A stretch of DNA of 64,000 nt from Paenibacillus sp. An7 (GCF_009870785.1 NZ_WTWX01000004.1:62001-126000); one strand, 5' to 3'. Shown: positions 46,313 through 55,107, counted from the first letter of the stretch. Notes: a model not told the origin generated them from the sequence alone. Program-made: numbers and translations.

Positions 46313-47263
46313 GTGAATGGACTAAATAAGAAGTATCTTTATCGAGCATTTGGTCTCAAAATTTGGAGTGAGATCCCTCTGCCAGAGTTAATAGATATTG
46401 AGCTAACTTCTTCTAACGAAGTTGATATCCATATAGAATTAGGTAACTTAGAGGATATTGCTGAGGATTGGAACATTGCTGAACAAAATTTTCAATATCG
46501 GAATGCAGCATTACTTTTTGAAATTCCTGATCTTGCTCTGTTCGAGGTGTCTGGCGGAAGACGAGTGCTTATTTCGCCTAAAAATGGAGTAAGTGGAGTA
46601 AGCATGGCGCGGATTAGGTTATATTTGCTTGGAACTTGTATGGGAGCCATATTAATGCAACGCGGGACGCTACCTCTTCATGGAAGTGCGGTTATGATTG
46701 GCCAATCTGCTTATGCATTTCTAGGGGATTCAGGAGTAGGGAAATCAACACTCTCAGCAGCACTAGCAAATCAGGGATATCCCTTGCTTAGTGATGATGT
46801 AGTTGCAGTGCATTATACGAAAGGGTTTGCTGGGCCTATTGTTTCTCCAGCGTATCCACAGCAAAAACTAAACGCATATAGTATGGATATGTTACAAATG
46901 GAGTCAGCAGGATTTGAAGTCATCATGGATGAATTCAAGTATGCCGTACCTAGAAGAGACAAGTTTTATGTAGATGATGTTCCACTGGCAGGTGTATTTG
47001 AACTACTTCCAACAACAGAAAATAACATTACCGTTGAACCGATTTATGCATTATCGGGGATTCATTTGCTCCAGGCACACACTTACAGACTAGCCTTGAT
47101 TAAAAGAATGAGTATGCTTCAGTGGCATTTTTCAAGCGTTACCCAGCTGGCAGGAGTACTTCCGATGAACCGGATATCACGTCCTCTTGATGGAAGAACA
47201 GTACATAATCTAGTCGACACCGTGTTACAAACGGTAAATAAAGGAGTGAGTCAATCGATATGA
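46313..47263 (+). CDS. padeK: Lasso peptide kinase (HPr kinase-like)
   Basis: A 316-residue protein of the HPr kinase-like group that phosphorylates the C-terminal Ser of paeninodin-type precursors. The Walker A loop GDSGVGKST is at about 137-145, and LLSDDVVAVH at about 160 carries the metal-binding Asp pair. The frame opens at ATG 46280, but AAGGAGG at 46298-46304 selects GTG 46313, giving VNGLNKKYLYRAFG. It overlaps the next gene by four bases. The N-terminal 100 residues are not shared with HPr kinase. The peptide substrate assignment rests on the precursor's final Ser. Confidence 0.88.
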   Translation: MNGLNKKYLYRAFGLKIWSEIPLPELIDIELTSSNEVDIHIELGNLEDIAEDWNIAEQNFQYRNAALLFEIPDLALFEVSGGRRVLISPKNGVSGVSMARIRLYLLGTCMGAILMQRGTLPLHGSAVMIGQSAYAFLGDSGVGKSTLSAALANQGYPLLSDDVVAVHYTKGFAGPIVSPAYPQQKLNAYSMDMLQMESAGFEVIMDEFKYAVPRRDKFYVDDVPLAGVFELLPTTENNITVEPIYALSGIHLLQAHTYRLALIKRMSMLQWHFSSVTQLAGVLPMNRISRPLDGRTVHNLVDTVLQTVNKGVSQSI

Positions 47264-47553
47264 CAGACAATGTGGTTTTGTTAACCGAGACTTACATTCA
47301 AGAAGAAGGTTATGTGGTTAGTGATATGAATGGGGATAAAGTCATGATGTCTATTCAGTCGGGTAAATACTATAATCTCGGCAAAACGGGTGGACGAATT
47401 TGGGAGCTCTTATCAGAAGGAAACACGATTCCAAATCTAGTACACACGCTCACAGCAGAATTCACGGTATCGCCAAATCAATGTGAGAAACACGTTCATA
47501 CGTTTATGCAGCATTTATACAAGGAAGGACTCATTAAAATACAAGAAAGCTAG
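47260..47553 (+). CDS. padeB1: PqqD-like precursor recognition protein (B1)
   Basis: A 97-residue PqqD-fold RRE protein that binds the leader peptide and presents it to the B2 protease. Signature features are YVVSDMNGDKVMMSIQSGKYYNLGKTGGRIWELL, the beta-strand clamp and first helix of the family. In split lasso systems B1 and B2 are separate proteins, as here. The gene overlaps the kinase stop and lies 10 bp before the B2 start. Confidence 0.92.
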   Translation: MTDNVVLLTETYIQEEGYVVSDMNGDKVMMSIQSGKYYNLGKTGGRIWELLSEGNTIPNLVHTLTAEFTVSPNQCEKHVHTFMQHLYKEGLIKIQES

Positions 47554-47563
47554 GAAACCAATC

Positions 47564-48010
47564 ATGGGAACTGCTCTTTTTCGGTCTTTTCTCAGACAAA
47601 AACCTGCTTTAAAGCGAATGATCGTAGAAGCATGGTTATATCTGGCCTATGCGAGAGTGCTGAGCTTTTTACCATTCGCTAGGATTGCTCCATTGTTAGG
47701 CGCTGAACAGCAAGAAACAACCTTTGAAAGACATCCAGTGAAAGAAAAAACGGCACTTCATATATCTAAAGTGATATACAAGGTTAGTAAACATACCCCG
47801 TGGAAAAGCGAATGTATGGTCACTGGCATTGCGGCAATGAAGATGCTCCAAAGGCGGAGGATTGCTAGCACACTGTATTTTGGAATTGCAAAGAATGATG
47901 ATCAGAAGTTAATCGCACACGCTTGGCTTCGGAGTGGGACTTTATACGTAACAGGTGCGAAAGGTATAGAGAAATTCACCGTTGTAAACAAGTTTGCCAA
48001 ACAATCCTAG
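47564..48010 (+). CDS. padeB2: Lasso leader protease (B2, transglutaminase-like)
   Basis: A 148-residue cysteine protease that removes the leader at the Thr(-2) site. Catalytic Cys84 is in WKSECMVTGIAAMKML, and His119 in IAHAWL; the family normally has Asp as third residue, and none is visible within 15 residues after the His. The frame runs open from 47483, overlapping B1, but the family start is MGTALFRSF at 47564. LYFGIAKNDD between the two catalytic residues is typical of the family. It acts with B1. Confidence 0.9.
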   Translation: MGTALFRSFLRQKPALKRMIVEAWLYLAYARVLSFLPFARIAPLLGAEQQETTFERHPVKEKTALHISKVIYKVSKHTPWKSECMVTGIAAMKMLQRRRIASTLYFGIAKNDDQKLIAHAWLRSGTLYVTGAKGIEKFTVVNKFAKQS

Positions 48011-48038
48011 CATGTAATAAAAGGGTGGTTTATAGAAA

Positions 48039-49184
48039 ATGAAGAATGAGCAAAATGGTCTGCTAAAACAAGCTTCCACCGTTGAATTTCACTTCATGTG
48101 TGAGTTGTTGCAGAGAGAAGATCACGGTGAGTCAAATCCATTAGAAGAGCACCTTACTCAAGTTAATTGGGAACAGTTTATTGAACTTATCATACACCAC
48201 CGAGTATATCCGCTGATTTATCCAAAGTTACAGCAGATAAGTAGCAAGATTCCTGCTGATGTGATGGAGCAATTAGCGCACGGTGTCATGACGAACACCC
48301 TATTTATGATGAAGCTCACTGCTGAATTAGAACGTTTACTCTCCTCGTTAGAGGGGGCTGGCATCAAGGTTTTGACCTTAAAAGGACCTATTCTTTCACA
48401 AGAATTATATGGGGATCTGGCTCATCGGACATCCAAGGATCTGGACTTACTTGTGAATTATAATGATGTCGAGGGCGCGCTTTCCCTGCTTGAAGGACTC
48501 GGTTATGTTAAAGAATATGAACAACCATATATTCTTGGAAGCTGGAAGTGGAAGGACCATCATATTCCTTTGATTCATCCTGCGCTAAAAATACAAGTCG
48601 AAATTCATTGGAGTCTGAATCCATCGGGAGCGAAAAATGTACCCTTTACAGTTTTATGGGAAAGAAGAAGTACGATGACATTAGTTAATCGTGAGGTTTC
48701 CTACCTAGGACAAGAAGATCTATTTGTATATCTAATCAGTCATGGAGCGAGACATGGATGGTTTCGTCTACGCTGGTTGACTGATATTGACCGTATTATT
48801 CGTTATCAGAAGTTAGATGATTTAACCTTCTTTATGGATGAGCATGAGGCCAAGCATTATGCAGGGCAAGCTTTTTATTTATGTTCTACACTTCTGAATA
48901 CACCGCTTCGGAGTGATATGAAGCTGCTAGCAGAAGACAAAATCTCGGTTAGATGGGCAGAATATGCTTTTGAACTTATCAATGACGGGAAGATTCCCCA
49001 TAAAGAGAAGCTAAAGTCATACTTACATCAGATCAAATCCCCTAAACGACGATTATATATGCTACTGGGGCGTTTGTATCCGGGTCCACAGGACGCGGCT
49101 TTGTTACCATTGCCTCGTGTATTGCATTTTTTATATGTACCTTTACGCCCGTTCTTATGGATCTGGCGTCGTGCCAAACCGTGA
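48039..49184 (+). CDS. Nucleotidyltransferase-fold protein of the lasso cluster
   Basis: A 381-residue protein of the MNT/NTase-like family often encoded in paeninodin-type clusters. LKGPILSQELYGDLAHRTSKDLDLLV (around residue 108-133) holds the predicted metal-binding acidic residues, D-x-D in KDLDLL. A homologue in the pseudomycoidin cluster was reported, as I recall it, to add sugar to the phosphorylated peptide. A role as a further tailoring enzyme is thus possible but unproven. AAGGGTGG precedes ATG 48039; it ends 16 bp before the transporter gene. Confidence 0.8.
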   Translation: MKNEQNGLLKQASTVEFHFMCELLQREDHGESNPLEEHLTQVNWEQFIELIIHHRVYPLIYPKLQQISSKIPADVMEQLAHGVMTNTLFMMKLTAELERLLSSLEGAGIKVLTLKGPILSQELYGDLAHRTSKDLDLLVNYNDVEGALSLLEGLGYVKEYEQPYILGSWKWKDHHIPLIHPALKIQVEIHWSLNPSGAKNVPFTVLWERRSTMTLVNREVSYLGQEDLFVYLISHGARHGWFRLRWLTDIDRIIRYQKLDDLTFFMDEHEAKHYAGQAFYLCSTLLNTPLRSDMKLLAEDKISVRWAEYAFELINDGKIPHKEKLKSYLHQIKSPKRRLYMLLGRLYPGPQDAALLPLPRVLHFLYVPLRPFLWIWRRAKP

Positions 49185-49200
49185 AGCAGGGAGATAGAAT

Positions 49201-51012
49201 ATGAAAGAATTAAAGCTCTACATGAAGAAACTCTACGCCATTACGGGCGGTAAACTGGTTGTAAACATTATCTGTATGGTTTTAATCAGCATTCTAGAGG
49301 GAGCAGGTATTTACATGCTCATCCCGATGCTCGCTGCTATTGGTATTGTTGACACTGGTTTTGGTGGATCAATACCACTAGAATGGTTACAGTCTATAAT
49401 TCAGCATATACCCGCAGACTCTAAGCTTGCAGTGGTTTTGTTTATGTTTATCAGCATTGTAGCTTTTCAAGCATTTTTACAACGAAACCAGACGATACTC
49501 AGTTCGCAAATTCAACAGCATTTTGTACATACGCTTCGTTATGAAACCTATCAGCTTCTACTTCATTCGAAGTGGGAGCTATTTATGAGTAAGCGTAAAT
49601 CCGATTTTAGTCATATCTTAACCTCAGAACTCGCGCGTGTTAGTCAGGGCACAACGCTTCTTTTACGGCTGACTTCAGCCTCCATTTTTACCTTAATTCA
49701 AATTGCTTTTGCTTTTTGGTTGTCTCCACTGCTAACGTTAATGGTGCTTGGTAGTGCTACTGTACTTTTCTTTCTTCTTCGGCCTTTTGTGCATAAAGCA
49801 AAAAGACTTGGAGATCACACTTCGGATTTGTCACAGCAGTATATGACAGAAATTGTAGAACATTTCAATGGGATGAAAGATATAAAAAGCAATGGTCTTG
49901 AAGAACAGCATATTCAGGGATTTCGGGGACTGTGTTTACGAATGGAAAAAAACATGGTTGATTTCATTAAACTTAATTCGGCTACCCAGCTCATTTATCA
50001 GATTAGTGCGGTCGTTATTATTGCCTTATTTGTATACTCTTCTTTGCATTTGTTTGCGTCTCAAGGAGAGTCAATGCTACTATTGATCGTCATTTTCTCA
50101 AGGTTATGGCCGAGATTTTCAATGATACAAACAAGTATCGAATATATTGTATCAATGATTCCTGCCTTTCGAAGCCTGATGCAGTTGCAGGGCGAATGCG
50201 AACTAGCGAAAGAAAGCAATGATTTGCACTTTGTAAACCAATCACTTCAATCTGATGTAATGCCGATCCTTCTAAATCAAGGTATTCGGTATGAACAGCT
50301 CTCTTATCGTTATCCTGGGCAAAAAAAGGATGCCCTTCACGGAATTAATGCTTTTATCCCTATTAATGGAATGACCGCTGTGGTAGGACGATCAGGAGCA
50401 GGGAAAAGTACGTTCATTGATCTTCTAATGGGACTTATAGAGCCGACAGCAGGACGAATTATGCTTGATCAGCTTCCTCTGCAACAAGAACAGCGGGTGC
50501 ACTGGAGGCAGTCTCTCAGTTATGTTTCACAAGATCCTTTTTTATTCCACTCGAGTATACGTGATAATCTGCTCCTAGTTAGGCCTCATGCCACAGAAGA
50601 AGAGTTATGGGAATCGTTAGAGTTTGCAGCTGCTGGGTTTGTTAAAAAGCTGCCACAAGGGCTAGATACAGTGATTGGAGACCGCGGATTACGTTTATCT
50701 GGGGGAGAACGGCAGCGGATTGTACTGGCAAGAGCAATCTTACGAAATCCTTCTATTCTGGTTTTGGATGAGGCTACAAGCGCCCTGGATAGCCAAAACG
50801 AATTGCAAATTCAGGAGGCTTTGGACAGACTGAAAGGATCAATGACGATTATAGTAATCGCTCATCGGTTATCGACCATTCGTAACGCAGATCAAGTGAT
50901 TGTTCTTGAGGATGGCAAGGTTATGCAGCAAGGAGAGTATGAGGGACTTGCAAGCGACGAGGAAGGCGTATTCGGACAGTTGTTATCCTACCAGACGAGG
51001 GTGTCTTTATAA
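49201..51012 (+). CDS. padeD: ABC exporter of the lasso peptide (ATP-binding and membrane domains fused)
   Basis: A 603-residue half transporter: six membrane segments (about 15-300), then the nucleotide-binding domain with Walker A GRSGAGKST (about 397-405), signature LRLSGGERQRIVLARAIL (about 498-515), Walker B ILVLDEATSALDS and the H-loop His in IVIAHRLST. It works as a homodimer, exporting the mature lasso peptide and giving self-protection. GCAGGGAG precedes ATG 49201. It is the last gene of the operon. Confidence 0.92.
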   Translation: MKELKLYMKKLYAITGGKLVVNIICMVLISILEGAGIYMLIPMLAAIGIVDTGFGGSIPLEWLQSIIQHIPADSKLAVVLFMFISIVAFQAFLQRNQTILSSQIQQHFVHTLRYETYQLLLHSKWELFMSKRKSDFSHILTSELARVSQGTTLLLRLTSASIFTLIQIAFAFWLSPLLTLMVLGSATVLFFLLRPFVHKAKRLGDHTSDLSQQYMTEIVEHFNGMKDIKSNGLEEQHIQGFRGLCLRMEKNMVDFIKLNSATQLIYQISAVVIIALFVYSSLHLFASQGESMLLLIVIFSRLWPRFSMIQTSIEYIVSMIPAFRSLMQLQGECELAKESNDLHFVNQSLQSDVMPILLNQGIRYEQLSYRYPGQKKDALHGINAFIPINGMTAVVGRSGAGKSTFIDLLMGLIEPTAGRIMLDQLPLQQEQRVHWRQSLSYVSQDPFLFHSSIRDNLLLVRPHATEEELWESLEFAAAGFVKKLPQGLDTVIGDRGLRLSGGERQRIVLARAILRNPSILVLDEATSALDSQNELQIQEALDRLKGSMTIIVIAHRLSTIRNADQVIVLEDGKVMQQGEYEGLASDEEGVFGQLLSYQTRVSL

Positions 51013-51054
51013 ATCAAACGATCACCCTTCGTTAGTAGATTGAAATTTTAGTTC

Positions 51055-51597
51055 TTATAACTTGTCCAATTCTTGCATTAATTTAGCAATGGAATTTTTA
51101 ATATCCAGAAGCTCGGTATCAATAATGATATCGGGCTTATTTGGTATTTCATAAGGTGCCGAAACACCTGTAAAATGGAGGATTTCTCCTTTTCTTGCCT
51201 TGAGGTATAGGCCTTTTGGGTCTCTTGCTTCACATACCTCAAGTGAACAATTTACATAAACCTCAACAAATTGCCCGGGTCCAAACATTCTTTTTACCAT
51301 TTGGCGATCTTCTTCATGAGGAGAGATAAGCGCAGCAATTACGAAAAGACCTGCGTCGAGAAAAAGTTTGGAAACCTCGCCTATGCGGCGTAAATTTTCT
51401 TTGCGGTCTGTCGGGCTAAAACCAAGATCTTGATTAAGTCCTTTTCGTACCTGATCTCCATCAAGAATATAACACGGATAACCTTGCTCCATTAACACTT
51501 CCTTCAGGTGAGTGGCAAGTGTAGTTTTACCTGAGCCCGATAAGCCGGTAAGCCAGATCACTTTTGGAGTGAAAGATGATTTTTTTATTGATTTCAA
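51055..51597 (-). CDS. cysC: Adenylylsulfate (APS) kinase
   Basis: A 180-residue kinase that phosphorylates APS to PAPS, the donor for sulfotransferases. The P-loop GLSGSGKTT is at about 18-26, with LDGDQVRKGLNQDLGFS, FVEVYVNCSLEVCEARDPKGLY and SAPYEIPNKPDI, all family signatures. It stands alone, without sat, cysH or cysD/N. It runs towards the lasso operon, and no clear terminator lies in the 42-bp gap. The frame opens from 51639, but AGGAGGAT fits TTG 51597. The link to the cluster's sulfotransferase is an inference from position. Confidence 0.93.
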   Translation of the reverse strand: MKSIKKSSFTPKVIWLTGLSGSGKTTLATHLKEVLMEQGYPCYILDGDQVRKGLNQDLGFSPTDRKENLRRIGEVSKLFLDAGLFVIAALISPHEEDRQMVKRMFGPGQFVEVYVNCSLEVCEARDPKGLYLKARKGEILHFTGVSAPYEIPNKPDIIIDTELLDIKNSIAKLMQELDKL

Positions 51598-51745
51598 CTC
51601 TATAATCCTCCTAAAATAAAATGACGGAACGTAACACAAACTTCATTTATTTTTAATTATATCATGAAGAAAAAGGATCATCCGATTTAAATGTTTCATT
51701 TCGGGGTAAACATGATCAGTTAAGAAAAATATAGGAGGCACCACC

Positions 51746-52162
51746 ATGAAAGAGAAAAAGCAGCCATTACATATAGATGTACAGTTTAAATGCCCAACGT
51801 GTACTCAAGAAGTAAAAGTACATTTTGTAGAAGAACAGGTGGTCACCGTACGTTGCGAGAGTTGCCGACAAGGATATACACTAATGAGACCAACGATTGG
51901 TCAGGAAATACTGTTAGATTGGGAACAAGAGGCATTGTTCCATAAAATGCGTGCCGAAAAAAAAGAACAGGATAACACAGAGATGATGGCACTACTGATC
52001 AAAATTGTGGAATTGCTGACATGGAAGGACGAAGGTCGCGGTCAAATACAGGCCATTGAAGCAGCACGAAGCTGGTTATCTCATACCGATAAATCGAATG
52101 TTGTTCATGAACTTCTACATATCATTTCCGAACAAGAATGGAAGAAGGGGTACCGAATTTAA
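51746..52162 (+). CDS. Zinc-ribbon protein of unknown function
   Basis: A 138-residue protein with two Cys pairs (FKCPTC and RCESC, about 15-18 and 35-40) in a likely zinc ribbon, then a helical C-terminal part (about 60-138). I do not recognise it. TATAGGAGG precedes ATG 51746. It is transcribed divergently from cysC and in the same direction as pdaA. Confidence 0.65.
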   Translation: MKEKKQPLHIDVQFKCPTCTQEVKVHFVEEQVVTVRCESCRQGYTLMRPTIGQEILLDWEQEALFHKMRAEKKEQDNTEMMALLIKIVELLTWKDEGRGQIQAIEAARSWLSHTDKSNVVHELLHIISEQEWKKGYRI

Positions 52163-52252
52163 CAGTATAACCTGTAAGTTTGACATAAAAAACGGGATTC
52201 TTGCTCATATTATCTTAAGTAACATAACTGTGTAGATGATAGGAGCGGATTC

Positions 52253-53038
52253 ATGATGAAAAAGTGGTTTATGGTCAGCGTTATGATCATCTTGATCATG
52301 ACTAGTGCTGGTGTCCACTATATACAGGCTTCCCCTGTGAAAGATGCGTATCACTTTGGTTTCAAAAAAAGTAAAGATGGTGGGCTTGCATCCATCAATG
52401 AGGAAGGCTTCAAAGGAATTCTCGAAAAAAATGAAGCGATATTTCTTGGGGATACCTCACAAAAAGAGTTGTATCTAACGTTTGATAATGGTTATGAAAA
52501 CGGGTATACACCTGCGATACTAGATGTGCTTAAGGCTAAGAAAGTACCAGCGGCATTTTTTGTTACAGGACATTATTTGAAAGATCAGCCTGATCTGGTC
52601 AAAAGAATGAGTCAGGAAGGCCACATTGTAGGGAATCACTCTTGGAGTCATCCTGATCTGAGCGTAACACCCGATACCAAGATTAAAGAAGAACTAGATA
52701 AAGTCAAACAGGAAGTGTTTGCTTTAACGGGCAAAGAAATCCCTTATCTTCGTCCGCCACGCGGGATTTTCAGCGAACGTTCTCTTACTGTCAGTAAGAA
52801 GGAAGGTTATATTAATGTGTTCTGGTCTATTGCTTATAAAGACTGGGATACAAAGGTACAGCATGGTGCTCAGTATGCCTACGATCAAGTGATGAAACAG
52901 CTACATCCAGGTGCAGTGATTTTACTTCATTCGGTGTCTAAGGATAACACAGAGGCCTTAGGGCAGATTATTGATGCAGCAAGAGCACAGGGTTATACAT
53001 TCAAAAGCTTGGATGAACTCAAAACAAAAACATATTAA
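52253..53038 (+). CDS. pdaA: Delta-lactam-biosynthetic de-N-acetylase PdaA
   Basis: A secreted polysaccharide deacetylase (261 residues, equal to Bacillus PdaA) that deacetylates N-acetylmuramic acid to allow muramic delta-lactam formation in the spore cortex. A signal peptide (about 1-26) precedes the NodB domain, with LTFDNGYENGYTP (metal-binding, catalytic Asp), HSWSHPDLS, the RPPRG motif (RPPRGIFSE) and LLHSVSKDN. GATAGGAG precedes the start. It is a single-gene unit ended by a bidirectional terminator. It needs a spore to act, supporting a sporulating host. Confidence 0.95.
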   Translation: MMKKWFMVSVMIILIMTSAGVHYIQASPVKDAYHFGFKKSKDGGLASINEEGFKGILEKNEAIFLGDTSQKELYLTFDNGYENGYTPAILDVLKAKKVPAAFFVTGHYLKDQPDLVKRMSQEGHIVGNHSWSHPDLSVTPDTKIKEELDKVKQEVFALTGKEIPYLRPPRGIFSERSLTVSKKEGYINVFWSIAYKDWDTKVQHGAQYAYDQVMKQLHPGAVILLHSVSKDNTEALGQIIDAARAQGYTFKSLDELKTKTY

Positions 53039-53079
53039 TGTTAATTCCGTATTTCTTCAAGCTATCGTATGGTACAACA

Positions 53080-53121
53080 AAGAAGAAGACCGTTCCTATA
53101 TGGGAACGGTCTTCTTCTTGT
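53080..53121. terminator. Bidirectional terminator between pdaA and the degV gene
   Basis: AAGAAGAAGACCGTTCC pairs with GGAACGGTCTTCTTCTT around a short loop; it ends both convergent genes. Confidence 0.87.
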
Positions 53122-53125
53122 TGTA

Positions 53126-53974
53126 CTAAGCTCTCACATAAACGAGTCCAATCGTTTTAGGTCCACAATGACTTGAAACAACACAACCTGCTGTAGCCAT
53201 TTCAATATGTTTTGCTTTGGTCTTTTCGTGTAAAGTCTTCTGAATGGAAAGTGCATCTTCTTCGCACATGGAATGAACAACGATAATGGTATCATTATCC
53301 ATTACTTCGACATTGCTCAGTGCATTATTCATCATTTGGTCAATGGCTTTTTCGCGTTTGCCTCTAACTTTATATGCGGGCGTCATCTTTCCGTCAGTCA
53401 CCTTGATTACAGGCCTGATTTTGAGAAGACTACCGATTAGATTTTGCATTCCTGAACAGCGGCCGCCCATGTACAGATAATCAAGTGTATCAATGACAAA
53501 CTCGATTTCTACTTTTGGTCTCATCTCAGTCAGTAGATCTACAATCTCAGTGATGGTTTTTCCTTGTTCCGCAGCTTGAACTGCTTTCATCACCATTACG
53601 CCAATTCCGGAAGATAAATTAAGTGAATCAAACACGGTAACGTTACCGTCAGGAAATTCGCCTGAAGCGATGAGTGCATTTTGATAAGTAGAAGAAAGCT
53701 CAGATGAAAGGCTAATAAATAAAACCTGATAGCCCTGATCTATGTAAGGACCAAAAGAAGCCATAAAATCAGCAGGAGAAGGTGCTGCCGTTTTTGGAAG
53801 GCGACCTTCACGATCTACCCTTGCATACAGCTGTTCGGGGCTAATTTCAACACCATCTTTTAACGATTCATCGCCAAACACGGCATAAAGTGGAACAATA
53901 CCAACCTCATGTTGCTGGACCCAAGTCTCAGGTAAATCACTGGTGCTGTCCGCAAAAATTTTAATTCGCGACAT
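53126..53974 (-). CDS. DegV-family fatty-acid-binding protein
   Basis: A 282-residue protein of the DegV/FakB family, which binds fatty acids and presents them to the FakA kinase for phospholipid use. FADSTSDLP at the N-terminus, KTAAPSPADF, FISLSSELSSTYQNA and the Gly/Ser-rich motif before HCGPKTIGLVY are diagnostic. The fatty acid specificity is not readable. AAAAAGGGGA precedes the ATG at 53974. Whether it is FakB-like in this host is inferred from the family; no FakA gene is in the window. Confidence 0.9.
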   Translation of the reverse strand: MSRIKIFADSTSDLPETWVQQHEVGIVPLYAVFGDESLKDGVEISPEQLYARVDREGRLPKTAAPSPADFMASFGPYIDQGYQVLFISLSSELSSTYQNALIASGEFPDGNVTVFDSLNLSSGIGVMVMKAVQAAEQGKTITEIVDLLTEMRPKVEIEFVIDTLDYLYMGGRCSGMQNLIGSLLKIRPVIKVTDGKMTPAYKVRGKREKAIDQMMNNALSNVEVMDNDTIIVVHSMCEEDALSIQKTLHEKTKAKHIEMATAGCVVSSHCGPKTIGLVYVRA

Positions 53975-54067
53975 CTTAATCCCCTTTTTAGAAAAAATTC
54001 ATTTATAACATACAGTTCTATTATAATGCATATAGACATTTGTAGCAAAATGATATCTCATTTCCTC

Positions 54068-54496
54068 TTAAATAAAACTTAGACTAGAAAAACCGATGAT
54101 CATAAGTAAGATGATTCCATGAATAACCATTCCAATAATAGGAAAAATTTTCTTTTGATTTTTCAGGGTTAGGCCAATAATCGCCAGAATCATACCAATT
54201 AGATTAAGGAATAATCCAACAAGGATCAGAACGCCGATAATGATTACATAAATGCTCTCAAGCATTGCTTCAGGAGAATTGCTCTGTAAAATATCTTTGG
54301 CTGCAGCCGGTGCTAAGGCAAGAATCGTAATGTAGGTGACAAGAGATAGGATTCCCAGTACAAGAGAAGCGATTCCAGGACCTGAGTGTTTCAGCGGAGT
54401 TACTGGCGGCTGAAATGTTCCATAAGGATTAATCACTTCTGTTACCTCTTCTTGTTTCGTGGTATCCCTTTCATGAACCTGCTCGAATTTATCCAT
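54068..54496 (-). CDS. Small membrane protein (DUF4190/DUF4064-like)
   Basis: A 142-residue membrane protein. A charged N-terminus with a Pro and Thr stretch (INPYGTFQPPVTP) precedes three hydrophobic segments (about 42-62, 80-105 and 118-140), with GIASLVLGILSLVTYI and GMILAIIGLTLKN as repeat-like motifs of small DUF4190-type proteins. The frame opens from 54526, but AAGGAG fits ATG 54496. The function is unknown; it lies 93 bp upstream of the degV gene on the same strand. Confidence 0.65.
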   Translation of the reverse strand: MDKFEQVHERDTTKQEEVTEVINPYGTFQPPVTPLKHSGPGIASLVLGILSLVTYITILALAPAAAKDILQSNSPEAMLESIYVIIIGVLILVGLFLNLIGMILAIIGLTLKNQKKIFPIIGMVIHGIILLMIIGFSSLSFI

Positions 54497-54679
54497 CCGT
54501 ATACTCCTTATTTTCTGTTTTACCATTTAATGTTTCATAAATCTTTCGAAAAAGCAAGAGAAAGGAGAACGTGAGTACCGATCTGAATGTTGCAGTTTAG
54601 TGACAAACCTCACTTTAGATAGCATAGGGGAAACCAGTTGAGGTAAGATAATAGAAAGACAACAGGAACAAGGAGTGAA

Positions 54680-55060
54680 ATGGAAGTGGCAAAAAAATGG
54701 ATAGGCATCGGTTCAATTCTAGTCATGCTTTCTGTTATGATTGGTGCATTTGGTGCACATATGTTAGAACCTATCATTGGTGAGGACAAGATTTCAGTAT
54801 ATGAAACAGGTGTTCAGTATCACATGATCCATGCACTCGGCATCATTGTAATTGGAGTTATTGCAAAAGTTTTCGGTGAATCTAAGTTACTTGCCTGGTC
54901 AGCTAGGCTATTATTTATTGGTATTATATTATTCTCTGGAAGTTTATATGTGCTAAGTATAAGTGGTATTGGTCCATTAGGAGCTATAACTCCTTTTGGC
55001 GGTGTTAGTTTTATTGCTGGCTGGGTCTGCCTAGCCGTTACCGCTTTGAAGAAAGTATAA
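54680..55060 (+). CDS. DUF423 family membrane protein
   Basis: A 126-residue protein with four membrane segments, matching DUF423 (Bacillus YwdK): MIGAFGAHMLE at the first loop, YETGVQYHMIHALGIIVIG, and TPFGGVSFIAGWVCL near the end. The function is unknown. ACAAGGAG precedes ATG. Its stop codon lies inside the stem of the terminator that it shares with the convergent gene. Confidence 0.87.
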   Translation: MEVAKKWIGIGSILVMLSVMIGAFGAHMLEPIIGEDKISVYETGVQYHMIHALGIIVIGVIAKVFGESKLLAWSARLLFIGIILFSGSLYVLSISGIGPLGAITPFGGVSFIAGWVCLAVTALKKV

Positions 55061-55107
55061 AAGAAACGGCTTCTCTCTATTGTTGAGAGAAGCCGTTTCT
55101 TTTATAC
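55055..55107. terminator. Perfect 23-bp bidirectional terminator
   Basis: Arms 55055-55077 and 55085-55107 are exact reverse complements with a 7-base loop. The stop codons of both convergent genes lie within the arms. Confidence 0.9.
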
